Of a stretch of DNA of 64,000 nucleotides, positions 1-11,558 are shown piece by piece. The stretch is from Chrysopilus asiliformis. Its lineage: Eukaryota; Arthropoda; Insecta; Diptera; Rhagionidae. The notes beneath the pieces are model-generated. The model did not search any database. It was not told the origin of the DNA and saw only the letters and a program-made list of their open reading frames with translations. Position numbers and translations under genes: made by a program. Location of the stretch: NCBI GenBank assembly GCA_964034945.1, contig OZ035961.1, positions 60,996,084 to 61,060,083 on the forward strand, read 5' to 3'. Positions within the stretch are counted from its first letter, which is position 1. Each line of letters begins with the position of its first letter.

Positions 1-1125
1 ACTGACAGACTGACAGACTGACAGACTGACAGACTGACAGACTGACAGACTGACAGACTGACAGACTGACAGACTGACAGACTGACAGACTGACAGACTG
101 ACAGACTGACAGACTGACAGACTGACAGACTGACAGACTGACAGACTGACAGACTGACAGACTGACAGACTGACAGACTGACAGACTGACAGACTGACAG
201 ACTGACAGACTGACAGACTGACAGACTGACAGACTGACAGACTGACAGACTGACAGACTGACAGACTGACAGACTGACAGACTGACAGACTGACAGACTG
301 ACAGACTGACAGACTGACAGACTGACAGACTGACAGACTGACAGACTGACAGACTGACAGACTGACAGACTGACAGACTGACAGACTGACAGACTGACAG
401 ACTGACAGACTGACAGACTGACAGACTGACAGACTGACAGACTGACAGACTGACAGACTGACAGACTGACAGACTGACAGACTGACAGACTGACAGACTG
501 ACAGACTGACAGACTGACAGACTGACAGACTGACAGACTGACAGACTGACAGACTGACAGACTGACAGACTGACAGACTGACAGACTGACAGACTGACAG
601 ACTGACAGACTGACAGACTGACAGACTGACAGACTGACAGACTGACAGACTGACAGACTGACAGACTGACAGACTGACAGACTGACAGACTGACAGACTG
701 ACAGACTGACAGACTGACAGACTGACAGACTGACAGACTGACAGACTGACAGACTGACAGACTGACAGACTGACAGACTGACAGACTGACAGACTGACAG
801 ACTGACAGACTGACAGACTGACAGACTGACAGACTGACAGACTGACAGACTGACAGACTGACAGACTGACAGACTGACAGACTGACAGACTGACAGACTG
901 ACAGACTGACAGACTGACAGACTGACAGACTGACAGACTGACAGACTGACAGACTGACAGACTGACAGACTGACAGACTGACAGACTGACAGACTGACAG
1001 ACTGACAGACTGACAGACTGACAGACTGACAGACTGACAGACTGACAGACTGACAGACTGACAGACTGACAGACTGACAGACTGACAGACTGACAGACTG
1101 ACAGACTGACAGACTGACAGACAGA
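1..1125. repeat. 8-bp satellite (ACTGACAG)n
   Basis: About 140 nearly perfect head-to-tail copies of ACTGACAG run from the window edge to about 1120, so the array is open on the left. It is the reverse complement of the CTGTCAGT unit in the second array (2838-4860). The sequence just after it (acagaatttttttgg) resembles the inverted entry of the copy A/B element. It is probably the expanded core of a third, minus-strand copy of that family, cut by the window edge. No coding role. Confidence 0.95.
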
Positions 1126-1742
1126 ATTTTTTTGGATTTTGAAATTATTTGTAGTATCACAAATTAATATTTCATAATTTGTAAATTAAAATCATTAACA
1201 TTAGTCTGGTTTTCACATCTATCGCCACTCCGAGCAACAATTATATACATTAGCTGTTTTTTTTAATGATCCATATGGATCTGTTATCCGGATCATTAAA
1301 AAAAGCAACTGTTATCAACCAGTTCAAGCTGTGAGAAATCTTTTTTAGAGAAGAAGCTTTATTAAAAAACTGCAGTTGAAACGCGCAATTGGTAAATCCC
1401 ACAGACTTTTTTAATATCTCGAGTTTTTTTTGAGCGCAGTTTTTCTTTCTTGTAATTGTGGGAGTAAACTTTTTCTATTGTAAAGTTTTTCTAAAATGAA
1501 AATTCAAGACCTCGGTGCAAAAAGCGGTCATGTCCACTTTTTTGCGAAAATGAGTTATTGATGCCAAATGCAAGAATAAACGAATGCGCACATTTGGCTG
1601 CATAGAGCATACTTTTTAGAGGCCTGTGTAAAAAGTCATTAAAGAAAAGATGCATTGTTTCATATAATTTAACGCGAAATTTTTTTCCAAAAAAAAAATT
1701 TTTTTATTCTGGGAATTTTGTTTTGTTAAATTGAATATTTTT
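1126..1742. other. AT-rich spacer, no gene
   Basis: No open frame with recognisable similarity. The one structure I see is a 15-bp inverted repeat (1258-1272 with 1290-1304, arms TTTTTTTAATGATCC) with a 17-nt loop. Confidence 0.6.
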
Positions 1743-2606
1743 ACTTTCTTCAACGGAGTATAATAAAGTATTGTATTCATGAAAAATTTCGACCTCTTAA
1801 TTTTGCCTTAAAAACATTTCCCGATCACTCCTGAGTCGATTGGAGTCATATTAAAAAAATGTCTTTCTGTCTGTCAGTCTGTCTGTCAGTCTGTGTACAA
1901 GATTTCTCAAAAACTAATAGAGTTAGCGCCATGAAATTTTATAAACATGTTGGGTCCTGAAATGGGACGATCCTATCAACTTTTGGTGGAAATCCCTTAA
2001 CGGGAAGTATCCAAAATGGCGGTTTTTCAAAAATCGCAATTTCGTTTTTCTCGATTTACTCCCAAACTACGCGTTTTTTAGTGGCCTTAAGTATGACAAA
2101 ACTTAGAGAAAATTAAATTTCCCACACTTTTGTCTTTAGCCATAACTCGATATCTCAACCCGTTATCGAGATAAACCGTTATTTCTAAAAAAACAGTTTT
2201 TTGCGATTATCTCGAAAACTAACGGGTTTTTGCTGACTGAATGTATAAAATGAATTAATGGGAATGGCATTCTGCACAATTTAGTTTCTTACCGTTATCC
2301 GTTATCTTTTACCGTTATTAAGATATTTTCATTAATATGTAAAAAATCATATTTTTGCGAATAATTTGCAAACTAACGGTTTTTCGACAAAACATTTAAA
2401 AGAATAATTAAAGATGTTAAAATTTTCTATATTTTTGCCATTTACCGTAAATTGATATCTTTTGCGGTTCTCAAGTTATCTCAAATTTTGTACGTTTTTG
2501 ATATTTTTGAATAAACCAAGAATTTATTGGGAGGTCGTCTTAGGTTGACAACGCGACAGGGCTCTAGCGTAAATTGCGCAGGGTCGTAGATTTTGTAGAA
2601 GAAAGT
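1743..2606 (+). mobile_element. Dispersed TIR element, copy A
   Basis: An 864-bp repeat bounded by 12-bp terminal inverted repeats (ACTTTCTTCTAC, one mismatch at the left end; GTAGAAGAAAGT at right). A second copy follows directly at 2717 and a 5' fragment lies at 62389. It has no coding capacity. Near its left third it carries a short CTGTCTGTCAGTCTG core (about 1863-1896) followed by a tract containing ctcaaaaactaatagag. The superfamily is not recognised; it may be a non-autonomous DNA transposon. Confidence 0.7.
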
Positions 2607-2716
2607 TTTGTGTTGACCACAACTGATATTTTTATTTGTTTTTTACTAAATAAAGGCTAGTTAACAAGTCTGGACTGTATTTTGTAGTCATAAATAAATT
2701 TTAAAAACCGCTTTTT

Positions 2717-2850
2717 ACTTTCTTCTACGGAGTATAATAAAGTATTGTATTCATGAAATATTTCGACCTCTTAATTTTGCCTAAAAGACATTTCCCGATC
2801 ACACCTGAGTCGATTGGAGTCATATTTAAAAAATGTCTTTCTGTCTGTCA

Positions 2851-2885
<35 letters not shown>

Positions 2886-5571
2886 AGTCTGTCAGTCTGT
2901 CAGTCTGTCAGTCTGTCAGTCTGTCAGTCTGTCAGTCTGTCAGTCTGTCAGTCTGTCAGTCTGTCAGTCTGTCAGTCTGTCAGTCTGTCAGTCTGTCAGT
3001 CTGTCAGTCTGTCAGTCTGTCAGTCTGTCAGTCTGTCAGTCTGTCAGTCTGTCAGTCTGTCAGTCTGTCAGTCTGTCAGTCTGTCAGTCTGTCAGTCTGT
3101 CAGTCTGTCAGTCTGTCAGTCTGTCAGTCTGTCAGTCTGTCAGTCTGTCAGTCTGTCAGTCTGTCAGTCTGTCAGTCTGTCAGTCTGTCAGTCTGTCAGT
3201 CTGTCAGTCTGTCAGTCTGTCAGTCTGTCAGTCTGTCAGTCTGTCAGTCTGTCAGTCTGTCAGTCTGTCAGTCTGTCAGTCTGTCAGTCTGTCAGTCTGT
3301 CAGTCTGTCAGTCTGTCAGTCTGTCAGTCTGTCAGTCTGTCAGTCTGTCAGTCTGTCAGTCTGTCAGTCTGTCAGTCTGTCAGTCTGTCAGTCTGTCAGT
3401 CTGTCAGTCTGTCAGTCTGTCAGTCTGTCAGTCTGTCAGTCTGTCAGTCTGTCAGTCTGTCAGTCTGTCAGTCTGTCAGTCTGTCAGTCTGTCAGTCTGT
3501 CAGTCTGTCAGTCTGTCAGTCTGTCAGTCTGTCAGTCTGTCAGTCTGTCAGTCTGTCAGTCTGTCAGTCTGTCAGTCTGTCAGTCTGTCAGTCTGTCAGT
3601 CTGTCAGTCTGTCAGTCTGTCAGTCTGTCAGTCTGTCAGTCTGTCAGTCTGTCAGTCTGTCAGTCTGTCAGTCTGTCAGTCTGTCAGTCTGTCAGTCTGT
3701 CAGTCTGTCAGTCTGTCAGTCTGTCAGTCTGTCAGTCTGTCAGTCTGTCAGTCTGTCAGTCTGTCAGTCTGTCAGTCTGTCAGTCTGTCAGTCTGTCAGT
3801 CTGTCAGTCTGTCAGTCTGTCAGTCTGTCAGTCTGTCAGTCTGTCAGTCTGTCAGTCTGTCAGTCTGTCAGTCTGTCAGTCTGTCAGTCTGTCAGTCTGT
3901 CAGTCTGTCAGTCTGTCAGTCTGTCAGTCTGTCAGTCTGTCAGTCTGTCAGTCTGTCAGTCTGTCAGTCTGTCAGTCTGTCAGTCTGTCAGTCTGTCAGT
4001 CTGTCAGTCTGTCAGTCTGTCAGTCTGTCAGTCTGTCAGTCTGTCAGTCTGTCAGTCTGTCAGTCTGTCAGTCTGTCAGTCTGTCAGTCTGTCAGTCTGT
4101 CAGTCTGTCAGTCTGTCAGTCTGTCAGTCTGTCAGTCTGTCAGTCTGTCAGTCTGTCAGTCTGTCAGTCTGTCAGTCTGTCAGTCTGTCAGTCTGTCAGT
4201 CTGTCAGTCTGTCAGTCTGTCAGTCTGTCAGTCTGTCAGTCTGTCAGTCTGTCAGTCTGTCAGTCTGTCAGTCTGTCAGTCTGTCAGTCTGTCAGTCTGT
4301 CAGTCTGTCAGTCTGTCAGTCTGTCAGTCTGTCAGTCTGTCAGTCTGTCAGTCTGTCAGTCTGTCAGTCTGTCAGTCTGTCAGTCTGTCAGTCTGTCAGT
4401 CTGTCAGTCTGTCAGTCTGTCAGTCTGTCAGTCTGTCAGTCTGTCAGTCTGTCAGTCTGTCAGTCTGTCAGTCTGTCAGTCTGTCAGTCTGTCAGTCTGT
4501 CAGTCTGTCAGTCTGTCAGTCTGTCAGTCTGTCAGTCTGTCAGTCTGTCAGTCTGTCAGTCTGTCAGTCTGTCAGTCTGTCAGTCTGTCAGTCTGTCAGT
4601 CTGTCAGTCTGTCAGTCTGTCAGTCTGTCAGTCTGTCAGTCTGTCAGTCTGTCAGTCTGTCAGTCTGTCAGTCTGTCAGTCTGTCAGTCTGTCAGTCTGT
4701 CAGTCTGTCAGTCTGTCAGTCTGTCAGTCTGTCAGTCTGTCAGTCTGTCAGTCTGTCAGTCTGTCAGTCTGTCAGTCTGTCAGTCTGTCAGTCTGTCAGT
4801 CTGTCAGTCTGTCAGTCTGTCAGTCTGTCTGTCAGTCTGTCTGTCAGTCTGTCAGTCTGTGTACAAGATTTCTCAAAAACTAATAGAGCTAGCGCCATGA
4901 AATTTTATAGGCATGTTGGGTCCTGAAATGGGACGATCCTATCAACTTTTGGTGGAAATCCGTTAACCGGAAGTATCCAAAATGGCGGTTTTTCAAAAAT
5001 CGCAATTTCGTTTTTCCCGATTTACTCCCAAACTACGCGTTTTTTAGTGGCCTTAAGTATGACAAAACTTGGAGAAAATAAAATTTCCCACACTTTTGTC
5101 TTTAGCTATAACTCGATATCTCCACCTGTTATCGAGATAAACCGTTATTTCCAAAAAACAGTTTTTTGCGATTATCTCGAAAACTAACGGGTTTTTGCTG
5201 ACTGAATGTATGAAGTGAATTAATGAGAATGGCATTCTGCACAATTTTGTTTCTTACCGTTATCCGTTATCTTTTACCGTTATTGAGATATTTTCATTAA
5301 TATGTAAAAAATCATATGTTTGCGAATAATTTGCAAACTAACGGGTTTTCGACAAATCAGTTAAAAGAATAATTAAATATGTTAATATTTTCTACATTTT
5401 TGCCATTTACCGTAAATTGATATCTTTTACCGTTCTCAAGTTATCTCAAATTTTGTACGTTTTTGATATTTTTGGATGAACCAAGAATTTATTGGGAGGT
5501 CGTCTTAGGTTGACAACGCGACAGGGCTCTAGCGTAAATTGCGCAGGGTCGTAGATTTTGTAGAAGAAAGT
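2717..5571 (+). mobile_element. Dispersed TIR element, copy B (satellite-expanded)
   Basis: Second copy of the 864-bp family, with perfect 12-bp termini at 2717-2728 and 5560-5571. Sequence on both sides of the core matches copy A closely. The core has grown to about 2 kb of CTGTCAGT repeats. Copies A and B are in direct orientation about 110 bp apart, which suggests a local tandem duplication or repeated insertion. Confidence 0.75.
2838..4860. repeat. 8-bp satellite (CTGTCAGT)n inside copy B
   Basis: Starts as (CTGT)n, changes at about 2880 into roughly 240 near-perfect CTGTCAGT units, and returns to mixed CTGT/CAGT units at about 4825. All three plus-strand frames are open for about 690-715 codons (repeating Leu-Ser-Val-Cys-Gln-Ser-Val-Ser) only because the 8-bp unit contains no stop in any frame. 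It is not coding. Confidence 0.95.
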
Positions 5572-6109
5572 TTTGTGTTGACCACAACTGATATTTTTTA
5601 AACATTTGTGCCTTTCAAAAATAAACATTTTAATAGAATCTAACAACTTAAAATCTTTTGGCTCATTCCACTTCTGGAACTGTAGGCGAACTTAAATAGA
5701 ACAAAGCGTGTTACTGTGACAGTTTGTTCGAAAGTGATCCTTTATCACAAAAATACAAAAGAAAGCCGATCGGTAAAAGTTCATTGTTTTAGAGATACCA
5801 CTACACCATATATTAAAAATTTAATTTTTCCATATTCCGATTTATAATATATCTCACTTTTTCGATTTTTTCGAGGGGTTTCGCGATTTTTCGAAGTAAA
5901 ATACGCAAACGTAGACATAACTCGGGTCCGAAAATAAATAAACACTTCAAAAATAACTTTTACTCTTTAAAAAAATACTTTAACTCTTCAAAAATAAAAC
6001 CGGCTAGATATTTTTATATACTCTACTCTTTTTAGCAAAGCATAAAGTACTTGTTATGAAAGTTTTATGAGAATATCAATAAACTCTCATTAGTGTTCTT
6101 GTGAGACTT
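5572..6109. other. Unassigned AT-rich sequence
   Basis: No recognisable gene or repeat partner in the window. Minus-strand translation shows that the gypsy RT to the right does not continue into it, so the G1 element is truncated or interrupted near 6110. Confidence 0.5.
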
Positions 6110-6486
6110 TCATAGCTTTTTAAGGACATTTTCTATGGCTCTTTGAAATGTCGATGGTGCGTTTTTTAAACCGAATGGCATACGCATGAAATCGAATTGT
6201 CCCCCATGAACTGTAAATACTGTCTTTTCGATATCGGTCGGATTCACCTTAATTTGGCCATTTCTGTTTCCCACTGGCATCTCGTTTCTTCGGGACAATC
6301 CATACCGGAAAACTCCATGCAGAGTAACTAGGTCTAATTATTCCCTGTTTCAACATTTCGGAAATTTGATTTTTTATCTCTGCATTGTACACATATGGAT
6401 AACTATAGGATTTGGTGTAAATTGGAACATCCTCTGTAGTCCTAATTGAATGTTTAATTTTGTTTGTAAAAGTCAGTTCTTGTTCT
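6110..6486 (-). pseudogene. G1 reverse transcriptase, N-terminal fragment
   Basis: Start of a Ty3/gypsy RT in two overlapping frames (6554-6249 and 6298-6110), so at least one frameshift. Recognisable blocks are a GIIRPSYSAWSFPVW block (the usual GIIxPSxSPWxSP) and FMRMPFGLKNAPSTFQRA. The YxDD catalytic block is missing because the sequence ends at about 6115. The N-terminal side continues at 21321-21434 on the other side of insertion G2. Closest in style to 17.6/297 pol. Confidence 0.85.
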
Positions 6487-6912
6487 TGTAGTGTATTTAA
6501 TGTTGGGAGCAGCAAATATGCTTTAACTCCATTCGAAATAGCTAAAAAGCACAACTTCGTTAATCGATGGGAGCAGCGATAGTTCGCGTTGACTCCAGTT
6601 GGGAGCAGGCGATATATCGCCTTAACTCCAGGTCTAAATAAGACAAGACTTTTGTGGTACTAAGACTGTCGTTTATTAGACTCACTTTCTTTTATATCAT
6701 TTTAATGCTTACATAGCTAAAGTTTATAATTATTGATTAATGTCTACTTTTGCTGATTCACATCAATTTGTTTACGCTCGCGATGGACTCGCGATCAAAA
6801 ATGTCGACGCAGGTATTTCATACTAGCAGAGTGCATTGACACACGTGCTACTTCATAAATTGATGTGAATCATTGTTTTGATTTCTTATGCATGTTAATT
6901 ATGCATATCACA
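6487..6912 (-). repeat. G2 3' LTR
   Basis: 426 bp, TGTA...CACA. Matches the split copy at 18424-18568 and 21044-21316 with about nine substitutions and one roughly 10-bp indel counted by eye. Contains three short hairpin-like repeats of the form GGGAGCAG...CTCC at 6505-6530, 6569-6596 and 6601-6629. Confidence 0.9.
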
Positions 6913-6925
6913 CCTTCCCCCTTTT
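6913..6925 (-). promoter_or_regulatory. G2 polypurine tract
   Basis: The plus strand reads CCTTCCCCCTTTT, so the element strand reads AAAAGGGGGAAGG directly against the 3' LTR. This fixes the element on the minus strand, where the tract would prime plus-strand DNA synthesis. Confidence 0.8.
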
Positions 6926-7025
6926 GGAAAAAAATGAATTTGATACAATTCATTTTTTTTACATAACTTTGCTACTTGCATCATTTTTTTTTGTACATAA
7001 CTTTTCTACTTGCATTTTTTTTGTA

Positions 7026-7958
7026 GGGTCAAAGTGGGTAAATGTAAACAGGGGTAATTGTAAACACTATTGGTTGTCCCCAAACTGTTAATCCTTCTTA
7101 GCACATCTAGACAAGATATTGGAAATTGATCTTTTGTCTCACTGCGGACACGTGGCACAATAGATCTAAGAGAGGGTTCGTTGTGTATGAGCTGTCAAAA
7201 AAAGTGATTCTTTTTAGTGTGATTTCAGTTTTTCTAAGAGTGAAAAGAATTAGTTTTTGAAGTGATTTTTAAAAGAAAGTATGTATGTTTCACTTTATAT
7301 ACGAACATTATAGTTCTTTGAGATCGGTTATATATGTTAATTTTTGTCTATAAACAAACTGTAAAAAGTTATTGTCTGTTTACATTTACCCCCTAATTTT
7401 TAACCTCATGTCCAAATGTAAACACTATAATGGGGTTAATGTGAACAATTTCTGGCAAATGTAATCACCCTTTTTATACCCGTATGGTGAAACCAAAGGG
7501 TATATTAACTTTGCCTTACTGTTTGTAACGCCAAGATCCTGTCATCACACACAAAAATGAATTATGCCAGTATGTTTAGAATGACAAAAAAAAAATTAAC
7601 TTCTGCATGTCCGTCCGTCCGTGTGTGTGTGGCGCGGATTGCGGGCGCACGGATTGAGCTAGAGACTTGAAATTTTGCGCAGATACGTATATAAAAAAAG
7701 GATAAAAAAAGGTGTTTACCTTTACCCCATTTTTCAAAAATTTGAAAAAAAATATAGGGGTAAAAGTAAACGTCCAATTTTGTAAAAAATTAAGGACCTA
7801 TCATTTTGAAATCACATGGAATGGGCAATAAATAGACAACAAATTTTAACATAATATATCAAAACTCCGCTGTTAGTGATTTAATTTAAAAAAAACCATT
7901 ACAAAGTTGAAAAGATATCAAAAAAGTGAAAATCGTTTACAATAACCCCCCTTGACCC
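7026..7958. mobile_element. Tc1/mariner-like MITE with GTAAAC repeats
   Basis: 933-bp element with imperfect terminal inverted repeats of about 27 bp (GGGTCAAAGTGGGT... at left, ...CCCCCCTTGACCC at right) and a TA duplication (7024-7025, 7959-7960). The pre-insertion sequence is visible: a neighbouring repeat at about 6982-7015 reads tttgtacataacttttctac uninterrupted. No transposase. Several copies of a GGGGTAAATGTAAAC-like motif lie in both orientations. Contains a piece of the M family at 7478. Confidence 0.8.
7478..7695 (+). mobile_element. M-family MITE, copy M1 (3'-truncated)
   Basis: Starts with the family end ACCCGTATGGTGA, preceded by tttttat as in the other copies. Contains the CCGTCCGT core and gagctagagacttgaaattt. 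It stops after cgcagatacg, so only the left part is present. Full copy: 41211-41752. Confidence 0.8.
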
Positions 7959-7960
7959 TA

Positions 7961-8140
7961 CATAACTTTTCTACTTGTAAGAATCTTACTATATAATTTA
8001 CATACTTCCTTAATCTATATTATTTGAAAACAAAGAAATTAGTTATAAAATTATTATTATTTTTTTTTTTTAATTATTATTATTACAAATTTAAAATACT
8101 AATATTTATTGATATAATTTCCTTAATCGATTTTTGTGTA
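7961..8140. other. AT-rich remnant between MITE and LINE
   Basis: Low-complexity A/T with ATT and TTA runs. Probably untranslated 3' sequence of G2. No coding signal. Confidence 0.4.
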
Positions 8141-8449
8141 TTTTAATAATAATAATAATAATTTATTCACTTTAATATAATTATAACAAAATTTTTAACA
8201 AAGTTTTCATGGCATTGGCTTTCTGCCGTTTTGCCAACATAACTCGAACTGAACTAGAAAAATTTGTTTTAGGTTTTGAGATGAGTAGTAGATTTTTATA
8301 ATCAAAAAAAAATAATAACATAGAGTAATTTAAAGTAATCAAAGTAAAAGAGCAAAAAAGGAAACAAAAAAATCAAAAAAGTTAGTCAAAAATCCTCATT
8401 TAATATTTTGCAACGATAATTATTAGCTTCTTCGACGTAGTTCGCCAAG

Positions 8450-11400
8450 GATAGTCAACCACTTCCGTTTAAGTAATCGGCGGCCTGTGTAGCGGTTATA
8501 ATTGGCGAGTTGAAATGCACCGATCTGATTTCTTTAAGAATAGGGCAGGCAGCTACAAAATGCAAAACGCTGTCAAGCTCGCCCTAATTACATAGTGGGC
8601 AAACAAGTGGAAGTTGAGGCTGACTATAACCAAAATTTTGAAGCAGAAGTTCACCTCTGGTTCTGAAAATGAGGCTTATTAGACATTGAATCGCAAAAAT
8701 AGTTGTTATTACCCAAATCGTATCTCAAGTTCTTATATACATTTCTATGTTCAGAGTTCCTAGCTTGCAGAATATAATTATTTCGAAACTCGTCATCCAG
8801 TTTTCTAATAAGATCCGGTATTTGATCTAACCAACTACCAATATTTTTCAGATTTATTTCAACACCGAATTTATTTCCTAGAGTGACCCATTCACGTGCA
8901 AAACTCAGTTTATTTCTGATCGCATACTCTGCTACAAATTTAGGGATCCGTCCATCGCTGTACTGTAGAACTTTTTGAATGTAGTCAAAGTTTTGTTTCA
9001 ACGTGAACAGATAAATTGGTGCTAAACCAGTCTCTACATACAGCATATAGTTTGGTACCGAGTTTGGTAGCCAGAAGAGTTTTTTAATGAAGTACCTCAA
9101 AACTTTTTCTATATTATCAGACTGCATGAAACCCCATGCCTGCGCACCATAACTGTTAAATATCTGATATTTTTGGGAGTGCGGTATTCTGTCGCCATGC
9201 ATTACATTTTTGTAAGCTAAGTTTAATGCTTTAATTGCTTGTTGCTTCTTAGAGATAAAATGAGTGTTCCAACATAAATTACAAGTTAGTTTAACTCCAA
9301 GGTAGGTATATTCGTTTACTATTTCAATCTCACTAGCACGGTAATATAGTCTGATCTTTTTTGCCCTGCGACCTTTTCCAAAAATCATAACCTTTGATTT
9401 TTCTACGTTGATTTTTAAATTCTACGTTTCTAAGTAGTTTGCCAAACGGTTAATCATGAGCTGTAAAGATTCAACAGTTTCCGCGAAAAGTACCATGTCG
9501 TCTGCATACAAGAGTACTTTAATCAGAAGTGAAGCAAGCTTGACACCTCCTGGCAGCTTATGTTCTAAGTTATCGAGAAACAGAATAAATAAATACGGCG
9601 AGATAACGCAACCCTGTTTTAGACCCATTCCAGCTTTAAAATAGTATGATTTTCGGTTATTGGCACTAACGCAAACTTCAGTATCCAAATACATATTTCG
9701 CAAAATTTCAAGAAAATTCGTTGACACTCCCATCTCGCTAAGCTTGTAGAATAGAGCGTTTCTATCCACCCAGTCAAAAGCAGCTTTGAGATCAATAAAG
9801 GCAGCATATAGTTTTTTCTTTCTACTCTGAAAACTCTGAAAACTGTAATTTTGCCTAAAACCGCATTGGAATTCACTTAACAACTTTTTTTCGTTCACAA
9901 ATGTTATTAACCTATTGAGTAAAAGACTAGAGAAAATTTTGGCAACAGCATTCGAGAACGTGATGGGCCTATAATTTTGGGGATCATCTACACTGCCTTT
10001 TTTAAAAAGCGGGACGATTAGAGATTTTTTGTAGACATCCGGAACGACTCCTTCCTCATAGAATCTATTATAAAGAGATAGCAGTTTATGCAAAAATTCT
10101 TCAGAAGCATTTTTGAAAAATTCATAACTAATTCCGTCCGGCCCGGGAGCCTTTTTGTTTTTTAAATTTCCTAAAACTTTTTTAAGCTCAGGGAAAGAGA
10201 ACTCCGCATCCAGAATAGGATCTACTGTTAGGCGTTCCGCGTAGTGGATCGAATGCGTAATACGAGCGGGATTTAATTGTAATCTAAAGTGGTTTGCTAG
10301 TTTGTCTATCCGAATAGGAACTTCCTTACATTTCACATGTCCTACTATCTCACGAATTATAGCCCAGAAACTACCGGAATCATTGGTTACGCTTAGTCTT
10401 GTTGCCAAACTAATCTCATACTCTTTTTTCTTTTCATAACATACCGCTTTATATGCCCTATTTATTTTCAGATATTGAGATCTAGTATTTTCGTCATTTC
10501 GTCTTTTATATTCCTTCAATGCTGCAAATGACTGACCTCTGAGTTTAAAACATTCAGCATCTAACCATTTGGCATGTTTTCGAAATATGACTTTATTGTA
10601 ACTTTCTTTTGATGCCAGAGTCACCACATTCATAAGCTTATTGTGAAGGTCCGCAGCATTTCCCTCAAAGATCATACTTTCAAGAATATTATTTACCTTT
10701 CTATTATATACCTCCTTGTTAATGTTAGCCCATCTAATTATATGTATAGATTTTGATTTATATGGAGCTTTTATCTGACACTTGAAGTTTGCTTCCACAG
10801 CAATAGGCATATGTTTTGTAAAAGGTTTACTTAGTACCGAAAAAGTTTCAATATTTTCTACCCACTTTTCTGAAACACAGCATAAGTCTATTACTGATGA
10901 TCCTGTACTGCTGATATAGGTATATTCCCCTTCTTCATCACCCTTATTGCAACCATTTAGAATCAATAAATCATTCTCGGAACAGAAATTTAGAACTTTT
11001 AAGCCTCTCCCGTCCAAAACCATATCTTTCGATTTCCTGTTACTCATTTTCGGCCATGTATTTCTAGGGTAAATTTCATCCGGCACTTGCTTGAGTATGT
11101 ATTCTAACATTTAAATCCCCAATAACCATAATATTATCTTTTCTAAAATCAAAGATAAAGTTTTGCATTTTATTGAAATCTGCCTCCCATTTATTGGAAT
11201 TCAAATACATCGGAATAATAAAATAACTCACCGCGCGCCACACAAGCCGCACAACTAGTCCGCCGCTTATCTCCTCTATATTTAGGCTTACCCCTTCAAA
11301 CGATCGCTTAACCCCACATACAAACCCTTCTAAGGGACGCCCCTTGACTGACTTTTTTGCCGATTTCCACATAGTTTTATAAGATCTAAAATAATTTTCG

Positions 11401-11553
11401 AATTCATTAATTTTACTATCTACAACCATAGTTTCATAAAGAAAAAATACTTCATATTTATTGATAAAATTGAAAAAATCATTTGAAATTCTTTTACTTT
11501 TGTACGATAATATGTTTACTGCCCGCTCCTCCTCCTCTTTGCCATCTCGTCTT
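8450..11553 (-). pseudogene. LINE ORF2: endonuclease and reverse transcriptase
   Basis: Read from 11553 downwards. An N-terminal endonuclease (NILSYKSKRIS near the start, VIGDLNVRI at about 11110, TYISSTGSSVIDLCCVS at about 10920) is followed by an RT domain (KKAPGPDGISYEFF, ...GLKQGCVISPYLF, VLLYADDMVLFAE at about 9500) and a C-terminal Cys/His motif near 8590-8540 (CPLCN ... HFVAACP). It is spread over at least four frames with breaks near 11080-11110, 9840, 9390-9420 and a stop at about 8590. The product would nick DNA and reverse-transcribe the LINE RNA at the target, but this copy is dead. Confidence 0.85.
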
Positions 11554-11558
11554 AGTTG

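Noticed and set aside
1..4860. CRISPR-like array because of regular repeats.
   Set aside because: The unit is 8 bp with no spacers and the DNA is eukaryotic. It is a microsatellite.
2753..4926. Three overlapping long open frames of 689-715 codons (LSVCQSVS repeats).
   Set aside because: They exist only because the 8-bp satellite has no stop codon in any plus-strand frame. No start context, no family, and copy A of the same element lacks them.
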